NCBI RefSeq assembly: GCF_001936595.1
Contig: NZ_MLBG01000032.1
Coordinates: forward strand, 1-39,562
Length of the DNA stretch: 39,562 nt
Origin: Desulfovibrio sp. DV
GTDB lineage: Bacteria > Desulfobacterota > Desulfovibrionia > Desulfovibrionales > Desulfovibrionaceae
Reading direction: 5' to 3'
Shown here: positions 1-6,762 of the stretch, piece after piece
How the letters are laid out: the number at the start of each line of letters is the position of its first letter
How positions within the stretch are numbered: the stretch's first letter is position 1
Program-made: the position numbers and the translations under genes
The notes under the pieces: model-generated
What the model was told of the DNA's origin: nothing
Database searches by the model: none
Seen by the model: the letters and a program-made list of their open reading frames with translations, nothing else

Positions 1-2
1 CC

Positions 3-191
3 AAGGCCTGCACCCGGGTTCTGGCCTTGCTGCGCAACAAATTCGGCGACCGTATGTTTGAAACGGTCATCGGTTTGGACACCAAGTTCCGGGAGGCCAG
101 CGCTCTTGGCAAAGTGGTCCAGGAGGTGTCCCCGGAATGCCGGGGAGCCTGCGAATATGCCCGATTGGCCGAGGAGGTGGCGGTTCTGTGA
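3..191 (+). CDS. ParA/MinD-like ATPase, C-terminal end (5' truncated by window edge)
   Basis: Only the last 62 codons are present, read in frame 3 and ending in TGA at 189-191. The peptide contains FETVIGLDTKFREASALGK followed by a short tail ending EEVAVL. This looks like the C-terminal helix region of ParA/Soj-type Walker ATPases, where a T-x-F/Y-R-E-A motif is usual. The stop overlaps the GTG start of the CheW-like gene, so the two are translationally coupled. In a chemosensory operon a ParA-like protein would be expected to position the receptor array in the cell (ParC-like role). That role is inferred, because the catalytic half lies outside the window. Confidence 0.72.
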   Translation, partial: KACTRVLALLRNKFGDRMFETVIGLDTKFREASALGKVVQEVSPECRGACEYARLAEEVAVL

Positions 192-886
192 GTCCGAGCC
201 TGGAGCAGTATTTCGAGGAGTCCGTGCTGTTGCCCGAACAGGGCGGCAAGACATTTTCCGAGACGGAACGGGCCTTTTTGTCGCGCTATATGGGCGACGA
301 TTTCGAGGCCGCCCTGGAACGCCAGGGCCTGGCCCGGCCGGCGGTCGTGGAGTCCGTCACCGGTGAACTGGCCCCGACGCCGACGCCGGACGGGCCGGGC
401 GGGGCGATGGTCGAGGCCGAGGGCGATGTGGCCCTGGAGGCCGGGTTGCGCGATGCCCGGGAACTCAAGCTGGTGGGTTTCCGCGTGGCCGGCCAGGAAC
501 TGGCCGTGCCCATCGCCCAGGTGCAGGAAGTCATCCGGGCCATGCCGCTGACCCGCCTGCCGGCCGCGCCGCCCTATATCGCCGGCATGACCAATCTGCG
601 CGGCCGGGTGGCTCCCATGGTCGATCTGGCCAGGATCATGGATTTTTCCGGGGCCTGCGGGGAAAACAGATTCATTATCGTCTGCCGTTGCCGGGGGATG
701 CTCGTGGGGCTTTTGGTCGAGGCCATCGCCGCCATGCACCAGGCTGACGGTCAGAATATCGAGTGGGGGGTCGAGGCGCGGGTTGGCGTGGCCTCGGACC
801 TGGTTTTGGGCCTGCTCAAGGTGGGCGAAAAACTGGTTGCGATCCTCTCCGTTGACAGCCTGTTCCAAAAGGTTTTGAAGAGTTGA
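188..886 (+). CDS. CheW-like chemotaxis coupling protein with N-terminal extension
   Basis: The 232-residue protein has a CheW domain at about residues 92-230, with the conserved stretch IAGMTNLRGRVAPMVDL at 131-147. CheW proteins link receptors to CheA. Residues 1-91 are an extra acidic, proline-containing segment not found in ordinary CheW proteins of about 160 residues; its function is unknown. The GTG start at 188 is chosen because it overlaps the preceding stop (GTGA) and lies about ten bases after GAGGAGG at 172-178. An upstream in-frame ATG at 137 lies inside the ParA-like gene. The next gene follows after 12 bases, so ParA, CheW, the response regulator and CheA form one operon. It could equally be a CheV-like adaptor that lacks a receiver domain. 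Confidence 0.9.
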   Translation: MSPSLEQYFEESVLLPEQGGKTFSETERAFLSRYMGDDFEAALERQGLARPAVVESVTGELAPTPTPDGPGGAMVEAEGDVALEAGLRDARELKLVGFRVAGQELAVPIAQVQEVIRAMPLTRLPAAPPYIAGMTNLRGRVAPMVDLARIMDFSGACGENRFIIVCRCRGMLVGLLVEAIAAMHQADGQNIEWGVEARVGVASDLVLGLLKVGEKLVAILSVDSLFQKVLKS

Positions 887-898
887 GGAGGTAAAGGG

Positions 899-1267
899 AT
901 GCCCAAGCATATCCTTATCGTGGATGATTCCAAGACGGTGCGTAATCTCGTGGCGTTTATCATGCGCAAGGAAGGCTTCAAGGTGACCGCCGCCGAGGAC
1001 GGCCTCGACGGACTGGAAAAGCTGTACACCGATCAGCAGGTGGATCTTATCATCACCGACATCAATATGCCGCGCATGGATGGCATCACTTTTATCAAAA
1101 CTGTCCGCGAGCAGGACAGTTACCGCGATATCCCCATAGTGGTGCTGTCGACCGAAGGCGAGGAACGCGACATTCATGTCGGGCTTTCCATTGGGGCAAA
1201 CCTGTACATGGTCAAGCCCGCCCAGCCCGAAGTCATGGTGCGCAACGTCAAGATGCTTTTGGGATAA
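899..1267 (+). CDS. CheY-like single-domain response regulator
   Basis: This is a 122-residue stand-alone receiver domain. The expected residues are present: acidic pair Asp9/Asp10, phospho-acceptor Asp54 in TDINMPRMDG, Thr85 in VVLSTE, and Lys106 in MVKPAQP. There is no output domain, so it should act as a diffusible phospho-protein, presumably phosphorylated by the CheA encoded 39 bases downstream. A strong ribosome site (GAGGAGGTAAAGGG) ends just before the ATG. It may signal to a flagellar motor or to another output; the neighbourhood does not decide this. Confidence 0.93.
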   Translation: MPKHILIVDDSKTVRNLVAFIMRKEGFKVTAAEDGLDGLEKLYTDQQVDLIITDINMPRMDGITFIKTVREQDSYRDIPIVVLSTEGEERDIHVGLSIGANLYMVKPAQPEVMVRNVKMLLG

Positions 1268-1305
1268 GTCGGCGACACACCTGCAAAACGCCGCGAGGTA
1301 CCTTG

Positions 1306-4284
1306 ATGAGCCAGGATTTCATGGATCCGGAACTGTTTGCCGACTTTATCGTCGAAGCCCGGGAGCACCTCGAGACCATCGAGCCCAATCTCCTTGAGCT
1401 TGAGCGCAATCCCGGCAACCTCGCCCTTTTGAATGATATTTTCCGGCCCATGCACTCCCTCAAGGGTGCCTCGGGTTTTCTGGGCTTAAACGCCATCAAT
1501 GGTCTGGCGCATAAAGCCGAAAATATTCTCGACGAACTGCGCAAGGGAAACATTCCCGTCAACCCCGAGATCATGGACGTCATCCTCTCGGCCACGGACA
1601 TCCTGCGCACCATGATCGAGAACCTGGAGCAGACCGGGGTGGAGGGCGACCTCGACACGGCCCCGGTCATCGCCCGCATCGCCGTGCTCCTGGAAGGCGG
1701 TCCGGTCGCTTCCCCCGAAGCACCGGCCATGCCTTCGGCCGGCGACTTCCCGCCCGAAGACGCACCCGCGCCGCAACCTGAGCCGAAACCGGAGCCCGTC
1801 GCCCCGAAGCCGGCCCCGGCCACACCGGCCAAAACGATCATCAATATCGAAGACCTGCCGCCGTTTCTGCCCGACCCCTATCCGCTGACCTCCATCGGTG
1901 AAGGCCATATGGCCGATTTCATGGAGGAAGCCCGGGAAATTATCGAGCGCTTAAATGCCGCCCTGCTCGAACTCGAGGCCACCGGCGAAGGGCCAAACGA
2001 AAGCATCAACGACATCTTTCGCTATTTCCACAACCTCAAGGGCAACAGCGGCATCATCGGGCACAAGGAATTAAACGGCCTGACCCACGAAGCCGAAACC
2101 CTGCTCAACCGGGTGCGCAAGGGCGAGATGGTCGCCACCCCGGCCATGGTCGATCTGCTCCTGGCCGTGGTCGACCAGGTCGAAGCCCTGGTCACCACCA
2201 TCGACTCGGGCACGAGCATTGCCACGCCGCTGGACATCCGCCCGCTGGTGGCCCGGCTCAAGCAGGCCAGCGAGGATGGCTACGTGGCCGAGCCGGGAAA
2301 CGGCGTCGCTCCTGAGCCGGAACCCGAGCCCGAACCCGAACCGATCCCCGAACCGCAGCCGCAAAAAAAGGCCGCCGAGGCCGGCAAGGGCCCGGCCACC
2401 GCACCGGGATACGATCCGGAAGACGTGGCGGTTTTCGAGTCCACCATCGACCAGCAGATCACCTACATGACCCAGGCCCTGGCCGGGCTCAATGAAAATT
2501 CCGAATCCAAGGAAATGGTGGACGGCCTCTACCGGGCCCTGGTCACCATCCAGAATTCCTCAGGCTACATGGGCCTGACCGACCTCAAGGTCCAGGCCGA
2601 ACGCACGGCCGGCCTCGTGGACACCGGACGCAAACAGGGACTGCCCTTTGAACTGCTCCTCGACATGCTGCGTCAGGAGTGCTCCATCCTCGGGGACATG
2701 CTCGCTTCCGCCCTGGTCAAACTGCGGGCCGCCCCGGCTGCCGCCCCGGCCGAGGCCGCAGCCGAGCTGCCGCCGGCCACATCGGCAAAGCCGCAGTCCG
2801 AACCCGAGCCGCAGCCGGCGCCCCAACCGGAACCGCAACGCCAGCTGCAGCCTGAGCCGGCCCCTGAACCGGCCCCGGCCGCCGAATCCGAACCGGCCCC
2901 CAAGCCCGAGCCCAAGCCCGAGCCCAAGCCTGAACCGGCCCCGGCCGCCAAGCCGGAACCCAAGCCCGCGGCCAAGCCGGAACCGAAACCGGTTCCCAAG
3001 CCGGCGGCCAAACCGGCGCCCAAACCTGAGCCGGCTGCGGCCGCGCCCCAGGCTGAGGCCGGCAAGCCCAAGGTCTCGGCCACCATCCGGGTGGACCACG
3101 AAAAGCTGGACCACCTCATGAATCTCATCGGCGAGTTGCTCATTAACCGCAACCGCTTCACCATGCTGGCCCGCGCCCTGGAAGAGGGCAAGGACAGCGG
3201 CGCGCATATCGGCCAGCAGCTCACCGAGACCACCTACGCCATGGCGCGCATTTCCGACGACCTGCAAGACACCATCATGAAGGTGCGCATGGTCCCGGTG
3301 TCCACGGTGTTCTCCCGTTTCCCGCGCCTGGTGCGCGACCTGTCGCGCAAATCCGGCAAGGAAGTGTCGCTGATCACCGAAGGCGAGGAAACCGAACTCG
3401 ACAAGTCCGTGGTCGAGGTCATCGGCGATCCCCTGGTCCACCTCATCCGGAACTCCGTGGACCACGGCATCGAAACCGAGGCCGAACGCATTGCCGCCGG
3501 CAAGCCGCCGGTTGGGCGCGTGTGGCTTCGCGCCTACCACCGCGGCAACTCGGTGGCCATCGAGATCGAAGACGACGGCAAGGGCATCGATCCGGCCAAG
3601 ATGCGCGAAGTGGCCGTCAAAAAAAATCTCATGAGCCCCGAAGAAGCCAAGGCCATGGACGACCGGGACGCCATCGACATCATCTTCATGCCCGGCTTTT
3701 CCTCGGCCGAGACCATCACCGACATCTCCGGCCGGGGAGTCGGCATGGACGTGGTTCGCACCAACATCAAAAATCTCAAAGGCACGGTCAACGTCAGCAG
3801 CGAAGTGGGCAAGGGCACGAAATTCACCCTGTCCCTGCCGCTGACCCTGGCCATTATCGACGCGCTCATGGTGGTCGTTGCCGGCCAGACCTACGCCTTG
3901 CCGCTCGATTCCGTGTCCGAAACCACCAAGATCGAAGTCAGCCGCATGACCGAGATCAACAAGCGCAAGGCCGTCACCCTGCGCGGCGAAGTCCTCGGCA
4001 TCGTCGAACTGGCTGAAATTCTGGAACTGCCCCAGAGCCAGGACAAACAGGAAATCGCCCCCATCGTCATCCTCCAGGATAACGAACGCCGACTCGGCCT
4101 CATCGTGGACCGGCTGCTGGAACGCCAGGAAATCGTGATCAAACCCCTTGGCAGCTATTTGTCCGAATTCGATATGCGCGGCATCTCCGGGGCCACCATC
4201 ATGGGCGACGGCTCCGTGGTGCTCATCCTCGATCCGCACGAAATCTACATGATGTCCACCCCTGGCGGACGGTCCAAGGGATAG
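1306..4284 (+). CDS. cheA: CheA-type histidine kinase with two active and one degenerate Hpt domain
   Basis: A 992-residue CheA, longer than the usual 650-700. In order: Hpt 1 with phospho-accepting His50 in MHSLKGASGFLG; a Pro/Glu linker; Hpt 2 with His242 in FHNLKGNSGIIG; a third Hpt-like fold near residue 413 where the motif reads VTIQNSSGYMG, so the histidine is replaced by valine; a very long Pro/Ala/Lys/Glu linker (about 470-585); dimerisation helices; an ATPase domain with N box at Asn716 (LIRNSVDHGIE), DDGKGID at 756 and GRGVGMDVV; and a C-terminal CheW-like domain from about 846. The ATG at 1306 is preferred over the TTG at 1303 because it is six bases from GAGGT. It is last in the operon and is followed by a hairpin element. 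Confidence 0.94.
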   Translation: MSQDFMDPELFADFIVEAREHLETIEPNLLELERNPGNLALLNDIFRPMHSLKGASGFLGLNAINGLAHKAENILDELRKGNIPVNPEIMDVILSATDILRTMIENLEQTGVEGDLDTAPVIARIAVLLEGGPVASPEAPAMPSAGDFPPEDAPAPQPEPKPEPVAPKPAPATPAKTIINIEDLPPFLPDPYPLTSIGEGHMADFMEEAREIIERLNAALLELEATGEGPNESINDIFRYFHNLKGNSGIIGHKELNGLTHEAETLLNRVRKGEMVATPAMVDLLLAVVDQVEALVTTIDSGTSIATPLDIRPLVARLKQASEDGYVAEPGNGVAPEPEPEPEPEPIPEPQPQKKAAEAGKGPATAPGYDPEDVAVFESTIDQQITYMTQALAGLNENSESKEMVDGLYRALVTIQNSSGYMGLTDLKVQAERTAGLVDTGRKQGLPFELLLDMLRQECSILGDMLASALVKLRAAPAAAPAEAAAELPPATSAKPQSEPEPQPAPQPEPQRQLQPEPAPEPAPAAESEPAPKPEPKPEPKPEPAPAAKPEPKPAAKPEPKPVPKPAAKPAPKPEPAAAAPQAEAGKPKVSATIRVDHEKLDHLMNLIGELLINRNRFTMLARALEEGKDSGAHIGQQLTETTYAMARISDDLQDTIMKVRMVPVSTVFSRFPRLVRDLSRKSGKEVSLITEGEETELDKSVVEVIGDPLVHLIRNSVDHGIETEAERIAAGKPPVGRVWLRAYHRGNSVAIEIEDDGKGIDPAKMREVAVKKNLMSPEEAKAMDDRDAIDIIFMPGFSSAETITDISGRGVGMDVVRTNIKNLKGTVNVSSEVGKGTKFTLSLPLTLAIIDALMVVVAGQTYALPLDSVSETTKIEVSRMTEINKRKAVTLRGEVLGIVELAEILELPQSQDKQEIAPIVILQDNERRLGLIVDRLLERQEIVIKPLGSYLSEFDMRGISGATIMGDGSVVLILDPHEIYMMSTPGGRSKG
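2776..3060 (+). repeat. Low-complexity Pro/Glu/Lys/Ala codon repeat inside cheA
   Basis: Tandem, imperfect units encoding EP, KPEP and AAKPEP build the flexible linker between the third Hpt-like domain and the dimerisation domain. Units such as CCCGAGCCCAAG recur many times. Such repeats commonly change length by slippage. Shorter EPEPEP tracts sit near 1770-1830 and 2310-2370. Confidence 0.75.
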
Positions 4285-4409
4285 GCTGCCCCGGGGCGCG
4301 GCCCGGCCCGGCCAGGAGGGACGCTGTCCCTCCTGGCCGCCAAAACAGCAAAATCCCTCACCCCTTCCGGGGGTCCGGGGGATGATCCCCCGGCGGGGTT
4401 CGGGGCAGC
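4285..4409. repeat. Multi-hairpin intergenic element closed by an outer stem
   Basis: The element starts at the base after the cheA stop. GCTGCCCC at 4285-4292 is the exact complement of GGGGCAGC at 4402-4409, forming an outer stem. Inside are a perfect 13-bp hairpin (4310-4322 with 4326-4338) and a perfect 8-bp hairpin (4375-4382 with 4386-4393), plus a small CCCC/GGGG hairpin just before the latter. No conserved protein is encoded. From memory, similar GC-rich palindromic segments recur between genes in related genomes, which fits a dispersed repeat or an RNA element. I cannot test that here. Confidence 0.55.
4310..4338 (+). terminator. Perfect 13-bp hairpin after cheA
   Basis: GGCCAGGAGGGAC pairs perfectly with GTCCCTCCTGGCC around a three-base loop. 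There is no T-run after it, only CAAAACAGCAAAA. It is therefore either a non-canonical terminator or an mRNA 3'-end stabiliser of the che operon, and part of the larger folded element. Confidence 0.5.
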
Positions 4410-4460
4410 GCCCGATATTCTGCCTTTCGCCTCCCATCGCCTCCTGCCGCGTGCATCCCC

Positions 4461-4489
4461 TTGACGTCCGGCCCGGCCCGCAGTACATC
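4461..4489 (+). promoter_or_regulatory. Predicted sigma70 promoter of the ilv leader
   Basis: TTGACG at 4461-4466 and TACATC at 4484-4489 are separated by exactly 17 bases. Transcription would start near 4496, giving about 30 bases before the leader-peptide ATG at 4526. The placement relative to the leader peptide and attenuator supports it, though the -10 box is only moderately good. Confidence 0.5.
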
Positions 4490-4525
4490 CAAACGAACGA
4501 TTCACTCCACCAAGGAAGCCTTGCC

Positions 4526-4612
4526 ATGACGACTGCCAACCGCGCCCAGCTATCCTGCTCTCTGCAGACGACGTGCGCGGTCGTAGTAGGCGTCGTTATC
4601 GCGGCGCCTTAG
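4526..4612 (+). CDS. ivbL: Valine-rich leader peptide of the ilvB operon (ivbL-like)
   Basis: This 28-codon ORF begins MTTANRAQL and ends CAVVVGVVIAAP. It has five valine codons and one isoleucine codon in a short run (GTC GTA GTA GGC GTC GTT ATC). That is the layout of the E. coli ilvB leader peptide IvbL, which also has a valine block shortly before its stop. A ribosome site (CAAGGAAG, 4511-4518) precedes the ATG. A terminator hairpin lies about 30 bases after the stop, followed by ilvB. When charged valyl-tRNA is scarce, stalling in the valine codons should prevent the terminator from forming. The peptide itself is expected to have no function after synthesis. Confidence 0.85.
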   Translation: MTTANRAQLSCSLQTTCAVVVGVVIAAP

Positions 4613-4675
4613 CGGGGGATTTTTCTTTTTTGTGACAACCCAGTCCCCGCCGGCGCGCCGGTGGGGGCTTTTTTT
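4568..4675 (+). promoter_or_regulatory. Transcription attenuator of the ilvB operon
   Basis: Three mutually exclusive pairings can be read. A pause-type stem joins ACGACG (4568-4573) to CGTCGT (4591-4596) across the valine codons. A candidate antiterminator joins GCGGGG (4612-4617) to CCCCGC (4645-4650), with extra GCGCC/GGCGC pairing possible. The terminator has an 11-bp stem (4643-4653 with 4658-4668, two G-T pairs), a CGCG loop and seven T's at 4669-4675. The antiterminator uses the left arm of the terminator, as the attenuation model requires. Confidence 0.75.
4643..4675 (+). terminator. Attenuator terminator upstream of ilvB
   Basis: GC-rich 11-bp stem with a four-base loop followed directly by TTTTTTT. 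It lies between the leader-peptide stop (4612) and the ilvB start (4719), so it is a regulated early terminator and not an operon end. Confidence 0.85.
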
Positions 4676-4718
4676 GGGGTCTGTCCACCGCGCGCCATGG
4701 GGCTTTACGGAGCCTTGC

Positions 4719-6398
4719 ATGATACGGTTAACGGGTGCGCGCATCATTGCCCAGAGTCTTCTCCGCCACGGCATCACCACCGTGGCCGGCATTCCCGGCG
4801 GGGCCAACCTGCCGCTTTTCGACGCCATAGCCGAGACGCCGCTGCGCATTGTCCTGGCCCGCCATGAGCAGGGGGCCGGGTTTATCGCCCAGGGCCTGGC
4901 CCGGGTGACGGGCCGGCCGCAGGTGTGTCTGGCCACCTCCGGCCCGGGGGTCATGAATCTTCTCACCGCCATTGCCGATGCCAAGGCCGATTCCGTGCCG
5001 CTGGTTTGCATCACCGGGCAAGTGCCGCGCGGACTCCTTGGGACCGACGCCTTTCAGGAGGTGGACGTCTACGGCCTGACCATTCCCATTGCCAAACACA
5101 ACATGCTGGTGCGCCGGGCGGCCGATCTGCCGCGCCTTATGGCCGAGGCCTTTGCCATCGCCGCATCGGGCCGTCCGGGGCCGGTGGTCATTGACGTGCC
5201 CCGGGACGTGCAGACCGAGGAAGCGGCCTTTGACGACTGGCCGGCGGCGGATGCCGGGCCGGTTCCCGCGCTGCCCGGTCCGGCCGATCTGGCCTTTGCG
5301 GCCTCGCTTTTGGCCCGGTCCGAGCGGCCGCTTTTGTATTGCGGCGGCGGCGCGGCCCGGGCCGGGGCGCAGGTTGCCGCATTGGCCGGGATGTTGGACG
5401 CACCGGTGGTGACAACGCTGATGGGCCTTGGCCTCCTGCCGCCGGACCATCCCCGGTACGCCGGCATGATCGGGATGCACGGCGCGCCGGCGGCCAACCA
5501 TCTGCTGGCCCGCTGCGACATGCTGGTGGCCATCGGGGCGCGTTTTGACGACCGGGCCACGGGCGACGCCAAGCGGTTTTGTCCGGGGGCGTCGGTGGTC
5601 CACATCGACATCGATCCGGCCGAGCACCACAAAAACCGCCAGGCCCATGTGGCTCTGGCCGGGGATGCCGGCCGGGTGCTGACGGCGCTTTTGCCGCTGG
5701 TCCCGGCCCGGCCGCGGCCGGGCTGGACCGCCATACGCGAGCGTGTGGCCCTGGAGCATCCCTTTGTCCTGCCGGGCCTTGGTGATCCGAAAAGCCCCTA
5801 TGGAATGCTGGCCGCCGTGGCCGGGATGCTTGGCCCCGACGCCGTGGTGGCCACCGATGTCGGGCAAAACCAGATGCGCGCCGCCCAGGCCTGGCCCTGC
5901 CACCGACCCGGGAAGTTTCTGACCTCGGGCGGGCTTGGCACCATGGGCTTTGGCCTGCCGACGGCCATCGGCGCGGCCCTGGCCGATCCCGGCCGGCCGG
6001 TGGCCTGTGTTGTCGGCGACGGCGGGCTTTTGATGAACGTGCAGGAGCTGGCCACCCTGGCCGAGCTCGGGCTGCCGGTCAACATTCTGCTCATGGACAA
6101 CGGCGTGCTTGGGCTGGTGCGCCAGCAGCAGGCCCTTTTTGTCGGCGGCCGGTATACCGCCTCGACCTTTGCCGCCCGGCCGGATTTCGTGGCCCTGGCC
6201 GCATCGTTTGGCATCGCCGCCCTGGACCTCGAACCGTGCCGGGATGTCCGGTCGGCCCTGGCCGCCGCCCTGGCCGCGCCCGGACCGGCGCTGGTGCGCC
6301 TGCCCGTCGATCCCGATGCCCACGTCTATCCCATGGTGCCGCCCGGCGCCGCCAACCATGAAATGATTCTGGAGAAACGCCATGCCCACGCCTCGTAG
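4719..6398 (+). CDS. ilvB: Acetolactate synthase, large catalytic subunit
   Basis: Makes acetolactate (or acetohydroxybutyrate) from pyruvate, the first common step of valine, leucine and isoleucine synthesis. The 559-residue length is normal. Glu50 in HEQGAGFIAQG is the conserved glutamate that activates thiamine diphosphate. The cofactor/Mg motif starts at about residue 433 (GDGGLLMNVQE) and runs to the downstream Asn. The central FAD-domain region carries GARFDDRATG. The ATG at 4719 is chosen because it lies six bases after GGAG and after the attenuator; the longer reading from GTG 4632 would place the terminator inside the gene. Its end overlaps the small-subunit gene by 17 bases. Confidence 0.96.
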   Translation: MIRLTGARIIAQSLLRHGITTVAGIPGGANLPLFDAIAETPLRIVLARHEQGAGFIAQGLARVTGRPQVCLATSGPGVMNLLTAIADAKADSVPLVCITGQVPRGLLGTDAFQEVDVYGLTIPIAKHNMLVRRAADLPRLMAEAFAIAASGRPGPVVIDVPRDVQTEEAAFDDWPAADAGPVPALPGPADLAFAASLLARSERPLLYCGGGAARAGAQVAALAGMLDAPVVTTLMGLGLLPPDHPRYAGMIGMHGAPAANHLLARCDMLVAIGARFDDRATGDAKRFCPGASVVHIDIDPAEHHKNRQAHVALAGDAGRVLTALLPLVPARPRPGWTAIRERVALEHPFVLPGLGDPKSPYGMLAAVAGMLGPDAVVATDVGQNQMRAAQAWPCHRPGKFLTSGGLGTMGFGLPTAIGAALADPGRPVACVVGDGGLLMNVQELATLAELGLPVNILLMDNGVLGLVRQQQALFVGGRYTASTFAARPDFVALAASFGIAALDLEPCRDVRSALAAALAAPGPALVRLPVDPDAHVYPMVPPGAANHEMILEKRHAHAS

Positions 6399-6693
6399 CG
6401 ACCACAATCCGATGGATGCTTCCCGGGCCGTGCTCGAACTGGCCACCCGCGATGCCCTGGCCGCCTTGCGCCATGTGGCGGCCTGTCTGGCCCGCCGCTC
6501 CCACGAACTGCTTGGGCTCACCTGCGAACCCGGAGTGTCCGGGCCGGGCCGGCTCCTGGTGACCGTGGCCGACGACGGGCGCCTCGACCGGCTGGTTGCG
6601 GAACTGCGCGGCCTGCCGGAGGTGTGCGGGGCGCGCCTGGCCGGGACGGCTGCCGGCTGCGGTCTGCGGCTGGCCGAGCCGGCCGCGGCCTGA
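6382..6693 (+). CDS. ilvN: Acetolactate synthase small-subunit-like ACT protein (IlvN type)
   Basis: A 103-residue protein overlapping the end of ilvB, with its ATG just after GGAGAAACGCC. The body (residues about 35-95) has the beta-alpha-beta pattern and the RLLVTVADDGRLDRLVAEL stretch of a single ACT domain, as in the short E. coli IlvN (about 96 residues). It lacks the C-terminal domain of the longer IlvH type. The small subunit would bind valine for feedback inhibition and activate the large subunit. Sequence identity to known IlvN is low, so the call rests largely on gene position, length and ACT-like pattern. Confidence 0.72.
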   Translation: MPTPRSDHNPMDASRAVLELATRDALAALRHVAACLARRSHELLGLTCEPGVSGPGRLLVTVADDGRLDRLVAELRGLPEVCGARLAGTAAGCGLRLAEPAAA

Positions 6694-6762
6694 CGCCGCT
6701 CTGGACGGCCCTGGTTGCCTGGGGTATGAGCCTTGAGGCGGCTGCGGCCGTCTGGAGGTTGT

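Noticed and set aside
2776-3060. Repetitive DNA in cheA considered as a separate repeat element
   Set aside because: It is in frame throughout and encodes a Pro/Glu/Lys linker, so it is part of the gene.
2560-4539. Long minus-strand open frame of 659 codons opposite cheA
   Set aside because: It mirrors the cheA coding frame, is full of His/Gly/Arg-rich low-complexity sequence and has no family motif; long antisense frames are expected at this GC content.
4632-4718. Longer ilvB starting at GTG 4632
   Set aside because: It would put the attenuator terminator inside the coding region; ATG 4719 has a ribosome site and matches the usual IlvB N-terminus.
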